Assembly: GCA_963556495.2 (NCBI GenBank)
Contig: OY747723.1
Coordinates: 15,077,501-15,141,500 of the forward strand
From: Valencia hispanica
Lineage: Eukaryota; Chordata; Actinopteri; Cyprinodontiformes; Valenciidae
Direction: 5' to 3'
DNA length: 64,000 nucleotides
Notes under the pieces: generated by a model
Seen by the model: only the letters and a program-made list of their open reading frames with translations
Database searches by the model: none
What the model was told of the DNA's origin: nothing
In this document: positions 30,401-41,600 of the stretch, piece by piece
Numbering within the stretch: the first letter of the stretch is position 1
Layout: the number at the start of each line of letters is the position of its first letter
Position numbers and translations under genes: made by a program

Positions 30401-32599
30401 CTGTAAACAAAGATTGCTTTCAAAAATATTGTTTATTTTTATCAATTTACAAAATGCAAAGTGAGCAAACAAAAGAAAAATCTAATCAATATTTGGTGTT
30501 ACTACCTTTTGGCTTCAAACCAGCATCAATTCTTATAGTTACACTTGCACAAAGTCGGGGATTTTGTAGGATTATAGGATTATAGGATATAGGATTATAT
30601 ATCGGAAGATGTTCAGCAGTACCATCAGCTTAGAACTGGCAGAAACCAGTGGGACCCAGGTACACTAATCTACCGTCTGGGAAGAAGTGGTCTTAATCGA
30701 AGAGTTGCAGCCAAAAAGCCATACCTCTGATGTGGAAACAAGGCCAATCAACTTTTTAATGCATGAAAACATGAGAACTGGGGTGTAGAACAGTGGCAGG
30801 AGGTGCTCTGGACTGATGAGTCAAAATGTGAAATATTTGGCTGCAGCAGAAGGCAGTTTGTTCGCCGAAGGGGTGGAGAGCGGTACAATAATGATTGTCT
30901 GCAGCCAACAGTGAAGCACGGTGGGGGTTCTGCAAATTCGAGATTTGGTCAGGATTAATGGTTTTCTCAATGCTGAGAAATACAGGCAGATACTTATCCA
31001 TCATGCAATACCATAAGGTAGGCGTCGGATTGGCCCCAAATTTATTCTGCAGCAGGACAATGACACCAAACATACAGCCAAGGTAATTAAGAACTATCTT
31101 TAGAGTAGAGAATAACAGGAAGTGATGGTATGGCCCCCACAGAGCCCTGATCTCAACATCATCTAGTGTATCTGGAAATGCATGAAAAGACAGAAGGATA
31201 TGAGGAAGCCTACATCCACAGAAGATCTGTGGTTAGTTCTCAGAGATGTTTGGAACAACCTACCAGCCGAGTTCCTTCAAAAACTGTGTGCAAGTCTACC
31301 TGGAAAGATTGATGCTGTTTTGAAGGCCAAAGGGTGGTCACACCAAATATGGATTTGGTTTAGATTTCTCTTTTTTCATTCACAGCTTTTTGTTGATTGA
31401 TGAAAATAAATGATTAACACTTCCATTTTTGAAAGAATTCTTTTTTTACAGCTTTTTTCCCCAAATCTGGCTAAAACTTTTGCACAGTACTGTATGTAAC
31501 AAGTGGAGTATATTAGCTAAAGCTGTAATGCTCCACTTGTGAAAGTAAATCTGTTGGGCTTCTACTTCCCACTCAGACATTAATTTTGAGTGGCAGTGCC
31601 AGACAGGACATGTAAAATAAATAAAACAAAACATAAACATAAAAAAACTGGATGGGGAAAAATATCTTTTGAAATTGTTTGTTTTCACAAAATTACTGGC
31701 TTATTGTCTTCCATTTCCTGATGTATAAACATGAACACAAATTTACCTAACTTGAATGATATATATTCCCTTTTTTTTTTACATTTGAAGAGAGGAATTA
31801 ACCTTTTTGTCACGTCAACTTCATACCCCATGGAAACGGTACATTACTGATTAATAATTTAGAAACTGATCAAGACAGAAACAAGAAAACTGAAATTGAA
31901 AATGATTCTGTTGCTCTTATTTATTTATTTGGAGTGAGTTTCCAGCACACTTAAATCAAGGTTTGATTTGTCTACATTTTGCCACTGCAAGAAAAGATTA
32001 ATTTATTTGATGTTTTCTTACACGTCTTAACCAGGGTGTCTGAGTGTTTATTTTACTTCAGAGTCTCTTAATATTCTGAGATTAAACCAAGACCTTTGTC
32101 AGCTGCACAACCCATAATAAGCTGTATAATCAGTAAACAGCAGCCTGATATGAAGGAATCATTTATATAATCCATAATAAATCAGTAATGGTCAAAGTTC
32201 TATCCGTTTCAAAAATCCATTGTTTGCCACAGTCAACAGTCAAGTTCCCATGGCAATAAACCACAATACCCCCAGATGAACTGGCATAAAAGGGGAAAAA
32301 AAATCTGTCATTTAACAGAATTACTGCCTTTTAGAAATAAGTCTTAACTTTTCCTACTTAATCTAAAATCTATGTGACATTTTTAATTGTTAAATCAGTT
32401 ATGACCCACTGCATTAAATAAAAGAACAGTAAACTGGTGTCATGTTTCGGCTGATTCGTCTACAAGTCACCCAGTAAGTAACAGAAAGTGAACACTTGAA
32501 GGCTTAAAACTTAATCAAATCCATCCAATAAAAACTGCTACAAAGACATATGAAGATCTTACCCGACAGGGTCAGGAACAGCAACACAAACTTGAACAT
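24476..32599 (-). CDS. Secreted C-type lectin with 26 tandem 14-residue repeats (about 620 aa)
   Basis: Coding exons in transcript order: 32599-32563, 30055-29843, 29512-28224, 27063-26926, 24785-24674, 24549-24476. All phases agree and the stop is TAA. The start [13 protein letters not shown] is a short signal peptide, so the product is likely secreted. Residues about 14-120 are a charged, Pro-containing stretch with one repeat-like GFRQGTEPS. Residues 121-484 are 26 units of consensus [14 protein letters not shown]. Residues 490-620 are one C-type lectin domain with six conserved cysteines (490, 499, 516, 590, 606, 614), a WLGA core in place of WIGL, HPD at 580-582 where EPN or QPD binds sugar, and WTVADC near the end. 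Ca-dependent sugar binding is therefore doubtful. The domain resembles fish type II antifreeze/nattectin-like lectins. The intron after 26926 has a GC donor. I do not know a named gene with this layout. Confidence 0.82.
25105..25345 (-). mobile_element. Tc1 transposase fossil in lectin intron
   Basis: The minus strand reads [15 protein letters not shown] then [14 protein letters not shown], the middle of a Tc1 DDE transposase, with no flanking ends. Confidence 0.6.
27400..28205 (+). mobile_element. Degenerate Tc1-like element in lectin intron
   Basis: The plus strand carries scattered transposase-like frames broken by stops (27.58-27.9 kb), ending in a terminal segment (28015-28205: GTTAATTACTTTCTCACA .. 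TCTGTAAGGGGTCAAATACT). The terminal segment recurs at 43625-43790. The left end was not found. Confidence 0.5.
28311..29402 (-). repeat. Coding minisatellite: 26 x 42 bp
   Basis: Exactly 26 in-frame units of 42 bp within one lectin exon, most near-identical in DNA. Variant units [11 protein letters not shown].. occur at positions 5, 14 and 25. The first two are followed by divergent units ([16 protein letters not shown]) and the third by a milder variant (RKGTEPST), suggesting higher-order blocks of about 9-11 units. Both strands are free of stops because of the repeat phase, so opposite-strand frames here are not genes. Confidence 0.95.
30363..31492 (+). mobile_element. Tc1/mariner element, degenerate, TA-flanked
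   Basis: The ends CAGTACTGTGCAA..TTAGGCAG and TTTTGCACAGTACTG are inverted repeats, flanked by TA at 30361-30362 and 31493-31494. The plus strand reads [20 protein letters not shown].. and PTVKHGGGS, a Tc1 DDE domain interrupted by stops and frameshifts. Length is 1130 bp. It lies in the first coding intron of the lectin gene, on the strand opposite to that gene. Confidence 0.85.
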
Positions 32600-32756
32600 C
32601 CTGCAAGAGAAATACACTAACTTTCAACGACTGCTTCAAGGGGCCGTTTTCCCTCGTCTCGCCTTTTTATGCCTCACAAACACATGTTATCACTCATTAA
32701 TCAGCTTGGTGATCATTTATGTAGCGGTGTTTGTTCTCTAAAGATTCTGTGCTTAC

Positions 32757-32785
32757 CTGAGGCTGCAGCTGTGAACTGTGAGCAA
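32757..32785 (-). promoter_or_regulatory. Lectin non-coding first exon
   Basis: On the minus strand a consensus donor (CTCAG|GTAAGC) ends at 32757, and the acceptor GCAG|GATG lies directly before the coding ATG at 32599. This implies a short 5' UTR exon starting near 32.78 kb. The exact transcription start is inferred from the TATA position. Confidence 0.55.
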
Positions 32786-32805
32786 CTAGCGAAAGAAAAG
32801 GTTGG

Positions 32806-32813
32806 CCTTTATA
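32806..32813 (-). promoter_or_regulatory. Lectin gene TATA box
   Basis: TATAAAGG on the minus strand, about 30 bp upstream of the inferred transcription start. Confidence 0.55.
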
Positions 32814-33676
32814 ATGTCCTAGCTATAGTCATAAATTTCTCAATTATAACTGTACATAGGATTACTCATTAATCTGAATCTCTTGTTGGTCGAAATGTAC
32901 AGATGTTTGGTGGACTTTGCCTTAAACCTCATAACTTGAAAAAGGTGTGATTGTGTACAGTAAATGGAGCTAAGATAAACGTAATCAGTTACTGATCCCT
33001 GAAATAAATGATATAAAATTGCGTTTTTCATTTCAGATCTCAGGGTGTAAACAGATTTTCTTTTGTATCTTTGGAAGATGAGAAAGTTGAATGGCACACA
33101 GGTTCATGGAGGGAAGCTCAATCAATATTTGTGAACGTGGTCGAAGTATGAAATTACAAAACAAAACTGCAGCAAATGCAGTTCCAGGAGACGATAAGGT
33201 TATTTTGGTTCACCAGACCTACTTCACTCTTCATTTAAAAAAAATAATGGCTTATTGATTGCAAATTAAACTAAATGTAACATTTTGAGCGCATTTTATT
33301 CTCTCACAATGATCCGGATATCCTGAAAAGAAATCCAGTGCAACCTATCAGAAGTCACCTGCTGTAATATGAAGATTTTTGTTAGTGAATATTTGGGAAC
33401 AAAGATTATCAAAAGACATCCTATAAGGAGTGAAATGAAAAGCAGGGCCATCCATACAATCTGGCATGCCATAGTGCAACAGAATATTAATCTGCAAGAA
33501 GCCTATGGCAGAGATCCAAAGCTTTGGTGGTGGAATCAATTGACAGGACAGCTGCCGGTTCTAGGTTCTACACTACATGTATATGGCTTGAAATAAACTA
33601 TTCTATTGACACAGGAAGGTGGGTGAGTACAAATGCATGCCACACTTTGCAGATTTTTTTTAGCTGGATTCATTTA
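32814..33676. other. Lectin upstream spacer
   Basis: AT-rich sequence upstream of the lectin promoter, before the Tc1 element. No gene or recognisable repeat was seen. Confidence 0.5.
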
Positions 33677-35261
33677 CAGTGGCTTGCAAAAGTATTCGGC
33701 CCCTTTGAATTTTTTCACATTTTGTCACATTACAGCCACAAACATGAATCAATTTTATTGGAATTCCGCGTGAAAGACCAATACAAAGTGGTGTACACAT
33801 GAGAAGTGGAACGAAGATCATACATGATTCCAAACATTTTTTACAAATAAATAACTGAAAAGTGGGGTGTGCGTAATTATTCAGCCCCCTGAGTCAATAC
33901 TTTGTAGAACCACCGTCTGCTGCAATTACAGCTGCCAGTCTTTTAGGGTATGTCTCTGCCAGCTTTGCACATCTAGAGACTGAAATTCTTGCCCATTCTT
34001 CTTTGCAAAACAGCTCCAGCTCAGTCAGATTAGATGGACAGCGTTTGTGAACAGCAGCGTTCAGATCTTGCCACAGATTCTCGATTGGATTTAGATTTGG
34101 ACTTTGACTGGACCATTCTAACAGATGGATGTTTTCTTTTAAACCATTCCATTGTTGCCCTGGCTTTATGTTTAGGGTCGTTGTCCTGCTGGAAGGTGAA
34201 CCTCCGCCCCAGTCTCAAGTCTTTTGCAGACTCCAAGAGGTTTTCTTCCAAGATTGCCCTGTATTTGGCTCCATCCATCTTCCCATCAACTCTGACCAGC
34301 TTCCCTGTCCCTGCTGAAGAGAAGCACCCCCAGAGCATGATGCTGCTGCCACCATATTTAACAGTGGGGATGGTGTGTTCAGAGTGATGTGCAGTGTTAG
34401 TTTTCCGCCACACATAGCGTTTTGCATTTTGGTCTCATCTGACCAGAGCACCTTCTTCCACATGTTTACTGTGTCCCCCACATGGCTTGTGGCAAACTGC
34501 AAACGGGACTTCTTATGGTTTTCTTTTAACAATAGCTTTCTTCTTGTTACTCTTCCATAAAGGCCAACTTTGTGCAGTGCACCACTAATAGTTGTCCTAT
34601 GGACAGATTCCCCCACCTGAGCTGTAGATCTCTGCAGCTCGTCCAGAGTCCCCATGGGCCTCTTGGCTGCATTACTGATCAGTGCTCTCCTTGTTCGGCC
34701 TGTGAGTTTAGGTGGACGGCCTTGTCTTGGTAGGTTTACAGTTGGGCCATACTCCTTTCATTTCTGAATAATCGCTTGAACAGCGCTCCGTGGGATGTTC
34801 AAGGCTTGGGAAACCTTTTTGTAGCCTAAGCCTGCTTTAAATTTCTCAATAACTTTATCCCTGACCTGTCTGGTGTGTTCTTTGGACTTCATGGTGTTGT
34901 TGCTCCCAACATTCTCTTAGACAACCTCTGAGGCCGTCACAGGGCAGCTGTATTTGTACTGACATTAGATTACACACAGGTGCACTCTATTTAGTCATTA
35001 GCACTCATCAGGCAATGTCTATGGGCAACTGACTGCACTCAGACCAAAGGGGGCTGAATAATTACGCACACCCCACTTTTCAGTTATTTATTTGTAAAAA
35101 ATGTTTGGAATCATGTATGATCTTCGTTCCACTTCTCACGTGTACACCACTTTGTATTGGTCTTTCACGTGGAATTCCAATAAAATTGATTCATGTTTGT
35201 GGCTGTAATGTGACAAAATGTGGAAAAGTTCAAGGGGGCCGAATACTTTTGCAAGCCACTG
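33677..35261 (-). mobile_element. Tc1 element, nearly full length, inactive
   Basis: The ends CAGTGGCTTGCAAAAGTATT and the complement are perfect, flanked by TA (33675-33676, 35262-35263). Length 1585 bp. The minus strand encodes a Tc1 transposase from MKSKEHTRQ.. near 34893, through a helix-turn-helix region and the DDE domain (WSDET, QQDNDPKH). It is broken by a TGA near 34757 and a deletion/frameshift around 34.41-34.43 kb, so it cannot make active transposase. Confidence 0.93.
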
Positions 35262-35389
35262 TATCTGAGAGCACTGTAGTTAAATAATAAAGCCTCAGAT
35301 ATGTATGACTACTTTTCCGAGGCACTGTATTTATTATTATTATTGGTGCTTTACGCTAAACTCTATAGATGACATTACAAATCATATTG

Positions 35390-36665
35390 AATGATTTCAA
35401 TTCAGTTTATTTATATAGCGCCAATTCACAACAGATGTCATCTTGAGGCACTTAACAAGAAGTCATTTCAATACATTTATACAAACATTCCAATCAGTTA
35501 AAAAGTTTCCTATTTAAGGAATCCCAGCAGATTGCGTCAGTCATTGGCGTGAGGTTGGGCCCCGTTGATGCAGACTTTCCAACCACAGCAATCCTTCAGC
35601 AATCCCTCATACTGAGCAAGCATGTGGCAACGGTGGAGAGGAAAAAACTCCCCTTTAACAGGAAGAAACCTCCAACAGAACCAGGCTCAGTAGGAGCGGC
35701 TATCTGCCACGACCGTCTGGGGGTTTGAGAAGACAGAGCAGAACACAGAAGGAACAGAAGATCCGATATCAGAGAACTCTCTATGTTACAGAAAGTAAAA
35801 AGTTGATAACAGGACACAGTGGATGTTCAGTTACTGGGAGGATCATCCCAGTCGATGCCCCCCCGTCCAACAGGGCATTGCAGCCAAGCAGGATACCAGA
35901 CCAGGTATATCTTCTATGGAGAGAAAAACACTGAGAGAAAACAAAGTTAACAGTCGAAATAACAGAATGTACTGTAATACAACTGGAGAGTAGTAGGAGA
36001 AAAGGAAGTAGCAGAGTGAAGAAAATTGGTAAGTCTGTCCTCCAGCAGTCTAAGCCTATAGCAGCATAACTACAGAGATAGCTCAGGATGACCTAAGCCA
36101 CTCTAACTATAAGCTTTATCAAAAAGGAAAGTTTTAAGCCTGGCCTTAAAAGTAAACAGAGTGTCTGCCTCACGGACTAAAGCTGGGAGCTGGTTCCACA
36201 GGAGAGGAGCCTGATAACTAAAAGATCTGCCTCCCATTCTACTTTTAGAGATCCTAGGAACTACAAGTAAACCTGCAGTCTGAGAGCGAAGGCCTCTGTT
36301 AGGAACATATGGAACAATCAGATCTCTGATGTATGATGGAGCTTGATTATTAAGAGCTTTGTATGTAAGAAGGAGGATCTTAAATTCTATTCTGGATTTA
36401 ACAGGGAGCCAATGAAGGGAAGCTAAAACAGGAGAAATGTGATCTCTCTTTTTAATATTCATCAGAACTCTTGCTGCCGCATTTTGGATCAACTGAAGGC
36501 TTTTAATGGCATTTTGTGACTACCTGATAGTAAAGAATTACAGTAGTCCAGCCTTGAGGTAACAAATGCATGGACTAGTTTCTCAGCATCACTCGGACAG
36601 GATGTTTCTAATTTTAGCAATATTCCGGAGGTGAAAGAAGGAAATCCTAGAAACCTGTTTAATCA
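35390..36665 (-). mobile_element. L2/Rex-type LINE 3' end
   Basis: The minus-strand frame 36492-36103 (129 codons) is the C-terminal reverse-transcriptase tail of fish LINEs: IQNAAARVL, PVLASLHWLPVKSRIEFK, RSFSYQAPLLWNQLP. It is followed by a 3' UTR ending near 35395 in GGCGCTATATAAATAAACTG. Truncated at its 5' side, as is usual for target-primed insertion. Confidence 0.8.
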
Positions 36666-37300
36666 ATCAGTTAGGGAGTAGACATTCATAAATTCTGTAA
36701 CATTTAACTCACTCCTGCTAGGGACATATGCCAATAACAAGATGTGCCCTGATTTCAAACAGTTTAAAAGTTCAAGGTTACAAAAAGGTCTGTGCATGTG
36801 CCCCACCTTCTTCCCATTGGTTGATAGAAAAAAGGGGAGGGGCCATTACATAGACAGTTGGGTTGTGCCCGATGACGCTTACGAACCTTCTCGGGTTAAA
36901 ATCATTACGTTTTAACCTGACAGGACGCTCACATGGATGAATAATATCAGACCCGGCTGACGAGTTAGTGCGTGACGTGCGTAAATATGATCTAAAACCC
37001 CGGATTGCAAAATTAATGCACACGAGTAAAGGGGCATTGAGGGTTATCTGTTAGCAGCATAAAGTTAGCAGACATTAGCAGGAAGCGGGCCGATCTTGCT
37101 TCCAAAATTAAAAGCAGTTCTTTTTACGTGTGTATGGTATTTTATTAAAATTTGAAAAAAGCATAAGCATTTAGGGTGTTTTTCAAACAGAACAAGGCAG
37201 TCCCATTTGTTGTCAATGCGTTTACTTTACGCAATTCAATATTTGGTTAGTTGTTTTTAACACAGACACGGAAAAGTCCCTCAAAAGTAGGTCTGTGCGC
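36666..37300. other. Unassigned spacer
   Basis: Moderately GC-containing spacer upstream of fdx1. A minus-strand open frame of 81 codons at 36778-37023 shows no recognisable family. No confident feature. Confidence 0.4.
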
Positions 37301-38203
37301 CCGCCATATTGTGAGTGGCAGTTTTTCTTAAACCAATGCGACTTCTCTTGTAACCTTGTTTATTTTCTAATAAAAGAAGCAAAGGTCACAATTAACCTAT
37401 TAAAAATACCTTAAATGCACAAATGTGTGTTAATTTCCAGACTAATAGATTTCAGAGACAGAAATTAAAACATTTATGCAAAAAAATCAGAATAACGTTT
37501 ATTTCCCCGAATGTCTGACATTAAATCAGCAAAATGCCTCTTATTTTATGAAGCTCTGTAGAGAGTGTAAATTCATAATGAAATGAGTTCTGTCCCAGCA
37601 TGGGCTGAAGGCTGCTCAGAGAAGAAGAAGTCCCTACTCACCACAGTTTTGAAGATATCTTGTGTGGTCTAATGGATCTAAGCCTTAATTGTTTGGCATT
37701 ATACAATTTGTTATCTCTATTTACAGTCAAAAATTATACATATCTTAAAAACAGAAATAATTATAATAATGAAAGCAACAAAGGAAAATTCTAACCAGAG
37801 AGCTAATTGATTTGGAGCCCATTATTAAATTTGAGAGGAAAATTGGAAAATTTGCAAGCCTGTTAAAAACATGCCAACTACAATGACATATGAAAGTAGT
37901 CTCAGATTCTTTTTAATGCAGAATAGCTTTTTTTAATGGAAAACATTAGGAAATTAAGCTATTAAAATAAACCAGGACGTTTAGGCAAAAATGGGTCTTC
38001 CAAATAAATAACCATATAAGATTACTACCAAATTAGTAACATAGCAGCCTTGGATATGTCTAGGCTTTGATTTTAGTCACGGAAAGAATGCAATATTATA
38101 ATTTTTTTGTTTTAAAATTGAACCTAACCCTGGGGTAAAGGAACTGCACTTTGGCAGTATTTCCCAAAAATAAAAAAATATATAGCCACTCACAATATGG
38201 CGG
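37301..38203. repeat. Perfect 19-bp inverted repeat pair upstream of fdx1
   Basis: CCGCCATATTGTGAGTGGC at 37301-37319 recurs as its exact complement at 38185-38203, with 865 bp between. The right copy contains CAATATGGCGG, which resembles a YY1 site. It may be the two ends of an eroded element or paired regulatory sites; the AT-rich interior has no coding capacity. Confidence 0.6.
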
Positions 38204-38626
38204 TGACTGTGACGCCCGGTGCTATTTCCCTGTTGTTTTTAAAGGGAAATATAGCAGCGGAAACCTTTGGCGGCTGCAAATTGACAGCATAATCCTGGGA
38301 GCTGTGTGATTACAGTAGATAGCGTCTGCCTGCTTAGTTTTCACAGCTAACCCAGGCTCTGCTGACCAACAGGTTAATCAGCTAATTGATCTGGAGCCGG
38401 ATACAGAGAGCGACGGTCATATGTTACACGTTACGCAATGAAGACGACAGTGACAGAGTGACTTTCTCGCAGCTAAAACAAGCTAGCGCCGCCGCTAGCC
38501 TAGCCCCCCCCCCCCTCTTTTCTGCACCGAACTTTGAGGTCTCACTCGGTCTCCAGAAGCAGCCGCCTCACGTCTCCGCTTCTCGCGCATTTATCGCCCC
38601 ATTTTGGCCTCTCGCCTCCTCCTCCA
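38204..38626 (+). promoter_or_regulatory. fdx1 promoter and 5' UTR region
   Basis: GC- and CpG-richer than its surroundings, no TATA box, directly upstream of the fdx1 ATG. This fits a housekeeping-type promoter. The boundaries are approximate. Confidence 0.4.
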
Positions 38627-41600
38627 ATGGCTTTAGTAACGGCGGTTAGGCGGCTCGCTCAGGTTAGTTTACGGGAATATTCGCGGAGAAGCTCGGCGGT
38701 GTCGTGGGGAGCCTGGCAGACGTCGGAGCGGAGTTTCGCCACAGCAACACAACCGCTCAGGTGAGTTATTATATCCATTCAAATATTTACTAACGGGAAC
38801 GACGTGTGCTGTTTATCACGACCTCCTTTTGCAAAACGGAGGTAATGTTCCTCATTTATGTGTCTTTGCTGTACTCTGGTCAGTTATGTATCTGACTCTT
38901 TTGGAAGACTCGTATTAATCTCCATTGAAGGTGCAGGCATGAAGTTGGTATGTGATTGCAAGGTTCAGTAAAGGGCTATTTTCACCAATTTCTAAGGACT
39001 AGAATTGACTCCAAGCCTACAGTGAAGTATTTTACACTTGTCAAATAACCCTGAAAATTCAACTGGCGACCAGCGAAACATTTAATATATACTTGTAGTG
39101 AGTCCTTTCAAAATGTCAGAGATAGTGCTTTAAAGCAGGCTTTTCAACCATGGATGTTTTAGATGTTTGCCTGCTTCAGTGCATGACTTCAATTGATGGC
39201 TGATTAACAGGCTTTTGCTGGACTGCAATTACCAGAATCAGGTGTGTTAAAGCAGGGAAACATCTAAAACGTGCAGGGCGGTGTGTGCCTTTAGGGCCAG
39301 GGTTGGGGAGACGCCGATTGTGTGAAGCATGCCCACAGCATGATTCTGCCACCACTGTGTCTCACATTGGTGCGCTGAAATACCCCACACGTGGTATTTC
39401 AGCCAATCGAAAACTTCTAATAATATACAGCTGGCATCCAGACTGCAAAGTGGGCAACTAACACCAGGGTGGCAGAAATGTACGCCACTCTGTGGAACAA
39501 CATTCGAAACCTGCTGGTAAATCTAACATGTAAACTGAAGAAAATTATGGCACATCCATCCATTGATTTGCTCAAAGCATTCACTTTTGGATGGGTTCAA
39601 AGTCACCTGGTGACATTGTAATGTAAACCTGAGCATCATCTGCATAGATATGGTAGCTAATCTTATTAGTCGTTATAATCTGGGTTAGCGGGAGAATGTA
39701 GGTATTAAATAGGAGGGGCCCGAGGATGCAGCCCTGGGGAACCCCAAATGTAATTTCTTGTCTGTGCTGATGAAGAATTGTCTAATGACACAAAGAAGTT
39801 CCCATTCTTTTGGTAAGACTCGAACAAACCAAGAACTGTACCAGTTCTCCAGTCGTTTTTAATGGTGTCAAATGTGTGGTCCAAAAGAACCAGCACTGTG
39901 GTTTTACCACGTTCTGTATTTAGGCGGATGTCATTGAACTCTGACAAGGGCAGAGAGATGCTTAATTCAGCCTCTTAAAGGCTGCAAAGCTAGAGCTGTA
40001 CTCTTAAAAACGTGTTTGTTTAATTGATGAGTTAAGATGAACGTGCTGACTGAGCACACAAATAGTTTCAACTTTATTTATTTGATCCTAAGCGCCCTCA
40101 GAAAGCCTCTCGCCCCACAAGGCTGTGCGTATGCAGGCCGCCCCGTGTGCAAGGCTGCGTCCACAGCTGAACTCCTCAGGGACAAACGGCTCGTTTAAGT
40201 GTTTAATGAGCGCAGAGAAGCCGGTCGCTCGGGTTGAAGGTCCAAGCCGGCTGCTCTGACACGCACGCATGTCAAATCAGAACGTCCGGTTGTGACCATC
40301 CAGTGAACAACATGTCGAGGAAGTCCATGCGGGCCCGTCCAAAGTTGAACGTTTCGCCTGGCCTCACGTGTTTGGCTTGTGAAGGTCACGCAGTGCAGGA
40401 CAAAGCTGGGTGTAGACTAATAACCCTCGATTTTCCTTCTTTTCTTTTTTTGTTTTTGTGAAGCCAATTAGTTGAGGTTCTCCCCGGTCGCGAGTCTTCT
40501 AGCAAGTCAAGTGTAAAGGTTCCGACAGGAGACACAGCAGGTCATCGCTCATTTACAAATGGATCACTTAACAGGCATACGGTGTTCCTGTTAAGTTTTA
40601 TAATTCACTTTACTCAACGGACAGGGGGAGAAAATAATCTTCAGCCTCTTATCATGAAGAGTTTTGATCATCATCATCAAGGTGGGAGATTCAGTCAGAA
40701 GTTGACAAATAATCCTTTATCCCATTTATTTAGCACTTTGAAAGACATTTGGATTGCAATTTTTCTTTTTCTTTGTCGGAATTACTAAACCATAACAGTA
40801 AAAAATAAATAAATAGATGCACAAGTTTAATTGAGATCTGGGAAATTCTAAAGAAAAATGTCCGCCTCACAACAAGTCTGTTTGTCTAAAGCAGGTTTAT
40901 CAAAATAATCTCTTTCGATTTAACCGATACGAAATTTAAAGATGTTTAATCACATTACAATGTGGCTAACAATGCACAGATTATGGTGAAGCTAACACTT
41001 AGAGCAGAAAAAAGTAGGAACTTGTAGCAGCCTATCTTGCTGCTGTGGTTGATCAGTAAAGAAAATATCATGCAAGACAGAAGTTGTCCAGAGCTGCTGC
41101 TGAATACATCCGCATTATTGATTCAAGTCAAAAATACTTAATTTATCCCAAACGGAAGTTAAATGTTGTAACTCATCATCCAAGTGTCTTCAGAGAGTCG
41201 CTGTGGTTGGTGATGCTGTGGGCAGGAAGGATCTTCAGTAGCAGTCAATCTTGCAATGAATCGGAAAAGGCCCCTGACTGAAGACTGTTGCTGTATGACT
41301 GTCTTGTAACACGCTATCAGGGCAGGAGTGACCTCTTGGATGATGCCATCCCTTCTAATTCATCTCCATAGCTTTTGCTGCTCCTCTTTAAATCTGTCTG
41401 GCCATATGATTGGAGAGAGAGGCGGAAGATCTTTTTCTTATTTTTATCGTGACGCCTGGAATTTGGGATAATCTTCCTGTTGGAACACCCAGTTTCAACC
41501 ATCTAGCTGTGAAGTTAACCCATTTGGAGGTAGTCCTCCCTGCAAAACGGCCCATGATGCTCCCACCGCCATGTGTTACTGTAAGCCCCCTTACATACTA

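Noticed and set aside
36778..37023. 81-codon minus-strand frame upstream of fdx1
   Set aside because: No family resemblance, no splice partners or promoter; likely chance.
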